Below are positions 59,342 to 64,000 of a stretch of 64,000 bases of DNA, piece after piece. Numbering within the stretch: the stretch's first letter is position 1; every line of letters starts with the position of its first letter. Below the pieces are notes generated by a model. That model had not been told where the DNA came from, ran no database searches, and saw nothing but the letters and a program-made list of their open reading frames with translations. Origin of the DNA: Artocarpus heterophyllus. Taxonomy: Eukaryota; Streptophyta; Magnoliopsida; Rosales; Moraceae. A program made the translations under genes and the position numbers. The stretch spans positions 14,494,836-14,558,835 of the forward strand of contig CM046353.1 in NCBI GenBank assembly GCA_025403435.1. The letters are read 5' to 3'.

Positions 59342-60226
59342 TAAGGGTAAACATCGAGTAGGTCGGGTGAATTTTAAGGATCTTTTAACTATTTTAAATC
59401 TAATCCATTCAATAAACCTAAACTTTAAAAGCAACTCACCCAATTAAAGTTCGGGTGGATTGGATGGATTGATCGAATTAAGTATTATAAAAAAAAAATT
59501 CAGACTAATAATTTACTAAAATAAGAAATATATACAAAAACTAGAATTTTATCATGTTGTAGGATGTCTAATAAGATTTAAATACATAAGTCATACCTAA
59601 CAAACAAAACATACTAAAAACTAAGAAAACTAACCCAACAAGAAGAAGACCAGGTGAAAGAGAGGCGTCGATGTAAATGTTGGCAGCAATCGAACAAAAT
59701 GAGAGAGAGGGTATTTTTTTGGACTTTGAAGTGACAAAAATTTATACTTAGATAGGCAGGGTTGTGAACGAAATGCAAATGAGGTGTCAGGTATGTATAT
59801 TGGAGTGGAAAGTGATGAAGCATTTTATTATTTCTTATTTTTTTAAGGGATTTTGTAGTGTAATGTATTTTAGAAACTAGAAACTATAAAGTAAAAAACT
59901 TGAAGTTTGGAACCAAAGAGAAGAAGTCTTTATAAACTATGTTACTTTTTTTTTTGAAGAGAATAAAGGTTTTTTTTTTAAAGTATTGTATTAAAATTAC
60001 AATATTAAATGTATGTAGTGTATATATATATATATATATTTTACATTGGGTGGGTTCGGATAATCTTAGATTTTGAAAAACTTAACCTAAACCCTTCCAA
60101 TGAAAAACAAGATTGGATGGGTTAATGGAAATTCTTATTCAGATTTGTCAAATTTGAATTATCTTGGATTTCATTGGGTGGATTAGATTGAATTTGTTAA
60201 ATAATCAGATTTTTTGTTCACGCTTA
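59342..60226. mobile_element. hAT-like non-autonomous element, copy 1 (885 bp)
   Basis: TIRs TAAGGGTAAACA and TGTTCACGCTTA. It is homologous to the element at 61671-63898 along its length (TTTTAAGGATCTTTT, CAATTAAAGTTCGGGTGG, AGAAACTATAAAGT, TTGGGTGGGTTCGGAT blocks). The flanks TTTTAAAA and TTTAGATA agree at 5 of 8 bases, so the target duplication has decayed. No transposase. A (TA)n run lies at 60021-60040. Confidence 0.75.
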
Positions 60227-60485
60227 TTTAGATAAGAAAACATAAAACAGATTCAACTTTTGATTTAGGTTTGAAGTTATAAATTAAAGTTATTTATGTT
60301 TTTTATAATTGAAGCAAAATTTTAAATGGCAAAAAGTTCTAAAAATATTTAATGGTTAATTTTACAATATTGACTCGAAGATTTTACATTATATAAAGTG
60401 TCAAGATTTACTTTAATTATAAGTATAAACCGGCCAAACCAAATCAACAAAACTAATAGTATATAATTTGATTTGATTTAATTAA

Positions 60486-60673
60486 GGCATTTGGAAAAGT
60501 GATTTGAACACTAGTGTTCAAACGAAAAACAGTGTAGAACTCTCACATATTACAGTATAAAATAAAATATGCTCTAATATAAAGATTTAGAGTTCAAATC
60601 GTAAATTGTATAAAGTTTCACATGCTACAATGTGTTCAAACTCTAGAGTTAAAACTCTTCTTCCAAATATCAT
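60486..60673. mobile_element. Tourist-like MITE copy, degenerate
   Basis: TAA on both sides (60483-60485 and 60674-60676). Ends GGCATTTGGAAAAGTG and AACTCTTCTTCCAAATATCAT. The inside has CACTAGTGTTCAAAC and reversed core words CTCTCACATATTACAGT. The ends are diverged from other copies. Confidence 0.55.
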
Positions 60674-60702
60674 TAATATCTCTTATAGGACGTTTGGTAA
60701 GT

Positions 60703-61459
60703 AGGGTTGTTCAAAAATTTGCTAATCCGCGCAAACTGTCTAATCCAAACCAAATCAGTAGTTTTTGTTTTAATTTTAGACAATTTGGATTGTTTTTTAC
60801 ACAAAATATTTTAGGTGGTTTGGTTAATGGTTTGAACTTCCCAAACCGTCCACCCAAACAAGCTTCATTTTATATAATTTTTTATTTTTAATTTTTTTTA
60901 TATGAGAGTTTTATTATTATTTTATTTTTTTCATTGGTCATTATAAAAAGTTTTACCCATATAACATACACTATTCCACGCTCTATGCCTACACTTCTTC
61001 TAATCACTCATCATCAGTATCCAAAAAACCAAAATTAAATTAAAGTACCAATATATGCATCTAAGACTAACTCAAACATGGAACCGTAGCCTTCCCCACT
61101 AGCGACCAATATCTTCTCTACACATCGTTTCTTTAGTAGGAGGAGAGGTTTATCAACACCAGTAGAAAGCTTTAATTCAAGTTTAAAATTTAATTGTGTT
61201 ATCTTACGTTCTTTAGTTGTATTTTTGACTTTTTAGTATGATTTTTTATTTGTATTAAAACTTTGAAGGGTAATAATTTTTGTTAAATATATAAAAAAAA
61301 TTAATCTTAAGCACAAACTGCCCAAAATACTTATGAGTGATTTGGTTTTATAAAAAATATCAAATTTCTCAAACCTCCTAAAAATAAAATTTATTTTTGG
61401 TTTAATGGGTGGTTTGGAGAAAAAAAACCGCCCAAACCGCCTGTGAGTACCTCTACTAG
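60703..61459. mobile_element. hAT-like MITE with GGTTTGGGCGGTTTGG-type subterminal repeats
   Basis: Ends TAGGGTTGTTCA and TGAGTACCTCTA. Subterminal words GGTGGTTTGG, AAACCGTCCACCCAAAC and AAACCGCCCAAACCGCC are repeated and inverted. Flanking 8-mers agree at only 5 of 8. It seems inserted in another degenerate MITE: GGACGTTTGGTAAG on the left and CCCAAACACACG at about 61568 on the right. Confidence 0.55.
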
Positions 61460-62152
61460 GAAGTGACTTCAAACCAAAATTTGAAAAAAAAAATATAGTA
61501 ACAATTTAAATTTTGTGAGAGAAAACATTGTAACAAACTTGATTTAAACAAGTTCAAACCAAAAATCCCAAACACACGCTTACATTTCAAACTGCCAAAA
61601 AAATAATTTTTTGACTTAGTCAATGGTGGTTTTTTTTTTCCTTGACAAATTGGCCTTAGAGACCCCTAATTAAGAGTGAACATCGGGTGGGTTGAGTGAG
61701 TTTTAAGGATTTTCAATACATCCAATTAAAGTTCGAGTAGGTTGAATTTAAAACTAAACCAGCTAATAAACCTAAAATTTAAAAACACCCAATGAAAATT
61801 TAGGTGGATTGGGTGGGTTGATCGGATTAAACGTTTTAAAAAAATCAAAATATTAATTACCAAAATAAGAAATATATAAGAAAAAAACTAAAATTCATCA
61901 CATATTTGTTATCTCATAATCTTCCAATATTGTCGCAAAGTCATACACTAATAGAAAGGTAAAAATTTGGAAAACAAGCTCAAATACATAAGCTATAAAC
62001 TAACAAACAAGCCATAATAAAAACTAAGAAAACAAATACTTTTTTTGGTAGTAAACATCAACATAACCAACATGCTACACAATTGCCAATCTCCAACTTT
62101 AAGCATTTCCACTTAAACAACCTTTATACCCAAAAGAGAGAGAGGTTTTTTG

Positions 62153-63493
62153 GATAAATTATACTAACAACTCCTGTGTTTATCTCAATTACAAAGACAC
62201 CCCCTTGAACCAAAAATAATCACATTGACATCCCTGAGTTCAACACTATTAACTTTTTATATGAAATGATAAAAGTACCCCTTTTAATTTTAACCATTGA
62301 TTTAAACCACCAAATCACAACCATTTATTTAATTTTTTGCTAAAGAAGTTCAAAATCAACAAAAAAAAGGAAAAAAAAAAAAACAAAACCAAACTAGCCC
62401 GTCGACCATCCTAGCGCCCCCTACTACGTTGGTGACCCACGTCTGCCACTAACCACCCCAACCCTCTGCCATTAACCTAACCTCTAGGTCCAATCACCCC
62501 AACCCCACCAAACTCCTGCCTAACTTCTGTCGTAGTTGCGATCGATCCCACTTTCTGTCGCACCGAGACTAGCCACTACCCACAACCTTAACGAGACCCC
62601 CACCCATGGACCATTCCTTTGGGACCCATTTCCCATCATGTGGAGCCCAACCCCCACCGCAACCCCAACGAGGACCCATCCTAGACCACCCAATGCCCCC
62701 TCCATTAATCCTGTCGTGGCCCTCCACTCCATTGCCCTCCCCACCCCTATTGCACTGGCCTCTACCTCGACATCCCCACCCTTGTAGGCCCCCCCAACCT
62801 GTGCCCCAAGATATAGAGAGAAAGAGAAAAAGAAAGCTTGAGAAGGTTTTTTTTAACATATTTTTTTATTTTAATATTTTTAAAATTTTATATATGTTTT
62901 TAAATTTTTTGAAAAATATCTTTTTTAATATAATTTTAAAATTTTATGAAAAAATAAACTATTTTTTTATAATTGAATTATGGTTTTGTTGGAATTAGTT
63001 AATTTTAGTTTTCTTAAATTAATTTGTTTTAGTTTTGTTGAGATTAAAGTGTGATTTTGATTAGAATTGAAAATGTGAATCAAGATGTTATATGTTCAAA
63101 CAATTAATTACAAAATTTTTTGGATTGTAAAATTTTAATCTTTGTATTTTATCTTATTTTGGACATAATTGTTATCTTTGGAGAAAGAGGAAAAAGAAAA
63201 AAAAAAAGCATTTTATCTTTTATTAAAGTTAAATTTATGATTCTTTTTTAAAAAGTTAAATTTATGATTAGAAGTGTCTACAAAATTATTTGAACTTATT
63301 TTTAATGTTAAGACAAGAGTAAAATCATTATTTTTAGCCACGTAAATAAGTAAAAGCACTTTTTAAAGGATGAAGGGGCATTTTTAGTATTTTGAACAAA
63401 ATTAACGAGTTTTGGTATCAGCATAATTAGTTTTAGTACAAATGGTGTCTCTATAATTTACGTAAAACACATAAGGTGTCAATGTAATTTATC
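62153..63493. mobile_element. Long-TIR element (about 1341 bp) nested in hAT copy 2
   Basis: The left end GATAAATTATACTAACAACT and the right end reversed (GATAAATTACATTGACACCT) are related, and the similarity continues inward (CTGTGTTTATCTCAATTACA against its counterpart) for about 100 bp. Its borders match the break in homology between hAT copies 1 and 2. It encloses a GC-rich block. Confidence 0.7.
62395..62815. other. GC-rich block inside the long-TIR element, possibly captured sequence
   Basis: C-rich plus strand (ACCCCAACCC-type words) with open frames on both strands: plus 62536-62787 and 62606-62998, Pro-rich; minus 62520-62859, Gly-rich. No domain is recognised. Composition alone makes the frames open. 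It could be a gene fragment picked up by the element or a simple C-rich expansion. Confidence 0.45.
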
Positions 63494-63906
63494 ATTTTTT
63501 AAGTGAAAAAAGAGATAGGTAGAATAGTACTTGTGACCAAAATAGGACGTGTATTGGAAAGTGGTCAAATGAAAGCCTTTTTTTTAAGGATTGTGTAGTA
63601 TGTACTAGAAACTAAAAAGGAACCTAAAACTAAAAAAAGTCTGTATAAACTCTAAATGTTTTTTTGAAGTATAAAATTATATCAAAATTACAATATATAT
63701 AATAAATAATTTATATATACATTGCATTAGGTGGGTTCAAATTATGTAAAATTTAATCCAAACCCATCTAATGAAAAATCAGATTGGGTGAGCTAATGTA
63801 ATTTTTTTTTTCGAATTTGTGGGATTCAAATTATCTCGGATTTTATTGGATGGGTTAAATTGGATTCATCGGATTCTCTAGTTTTTTGTTCACCACTACC
63901 CCTAAT

Positions 63907-64000
63907 GCTTATGCTCCCAATGTACACTCAGATTATGTAAAACTTAGCCTAAACCCATCTAATAAAAAATTGTATTGGGTAGGTTAATATAAATTTTTTT
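63907..64000. mobile_element. Third hAT-family fragment at window end
   Basis: From about 63922 the sequence repeats the 3' section of the hAT element (AATTATGTAAAATTTAATCC region near 63734), including AACCCATCTAAT-AAAAA and TTGGGTAGGTTAAT. It is cut by the end of the window. Confidence 0.6.

Larger units (their letters stand above)
61671..63898. mobile_element. hAT-like non-autonomous element, copy 2, interrupted by another element
   Basis: TIRs TAAGAGTGAACA and TGTTCACCACTA, flanked by an exact 8-bp duplication CCCCTAAT (61663-61670 and 63899-63906). Eight-base duplications are the hAT signature. Without the nested unit at 62153-63493 it is about 885 bp, the same as copy 1. Confidence 0.85.

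Noticed and set aside
62520..62859. Glycine-rich protein gene on the minus strand
   Set aside because: The frames are open because the block is C-rich; there is no signal peptide or repeat typical of glycine-rich proteins.
1..64000. tRNA, rRNA or organelle insertions
   Set aside because: No cloverleaf with A and B boxes and no rRNA core sequence was noticed by eye; the only tRNA-related words are the retrotransposon primer sites.

Overview
This is nuclear DNA of a flowering plant. Three things show it: multi-exon genes with GT-AG introns of plant type, two NAC transcription factors (a plant-only family), and a chloroplast-targeted NADP-malate dehydrogenase in an AT-rich background full of LTR retrotransposons and MITEs. 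The species cannot be named from the sequence. Nothing points to a microbe, an organelle or a virus.

Positions 1-25528 are a nested stack of retrotransposons. The oldest layer is a copia element (copia A, minus strand). Its 5' LTR (23604-25528) and leader are in the window; its gag-pol is split into blocks and runs off the left edge. Two long units without coding capacity, probably solo LTRs of one family (2029-7190 and 8244-22373), landed in copia A. A second copia element (copia B, 12504-22198, minus strand, both LTRs, PBS, PPT and a decayed gag-pol) then landed in the second solo LTR. Target-site duplications support the order: TATAA for the second solo LTR and AAGTG for copia B are exact, while that of the first solo LTR is decayed.

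Positions 25529-34106 are AT-rich intergenic DNA with short non-autonomous DNA transposons, a 161-bp tandem duplication and a hAT-like MITE.

Positions 34107-50095 hold two NAC genes in tandem on the plus strand. The first (4 exons, 501 aa) resembles the ANAC050/ANAC052 group. Its third intron is 7.4 kb and contains a dead L1-type LINE, which is itself split by a 154-bp MITE. The second (6 exons, 584 aa) resembles ANAC078/ANAC053, with a C-terminal membrane anchor.

Positions 50096-54028 are intergenic and hold an 803-bp foldback element. Positions 54029-58408 (minus strand) are a complete 14-exon gene for redox-regulated chloroplast NADP-malate dehydrogenase, with all four regulatory cysteines. 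Positions 58409-64000 are intergenic, with two related hAT-like elements of about 0.88 kb. One of these has an exact 8-bp target duplication and is interrupted by a 1.34-kb long-TIR element carrying a GC-rich insert.

The three genes are independent transcription units. I found no undescribed multi-gene system; the unusual content is the transposon stratigraphy and several repeat structures inside it.
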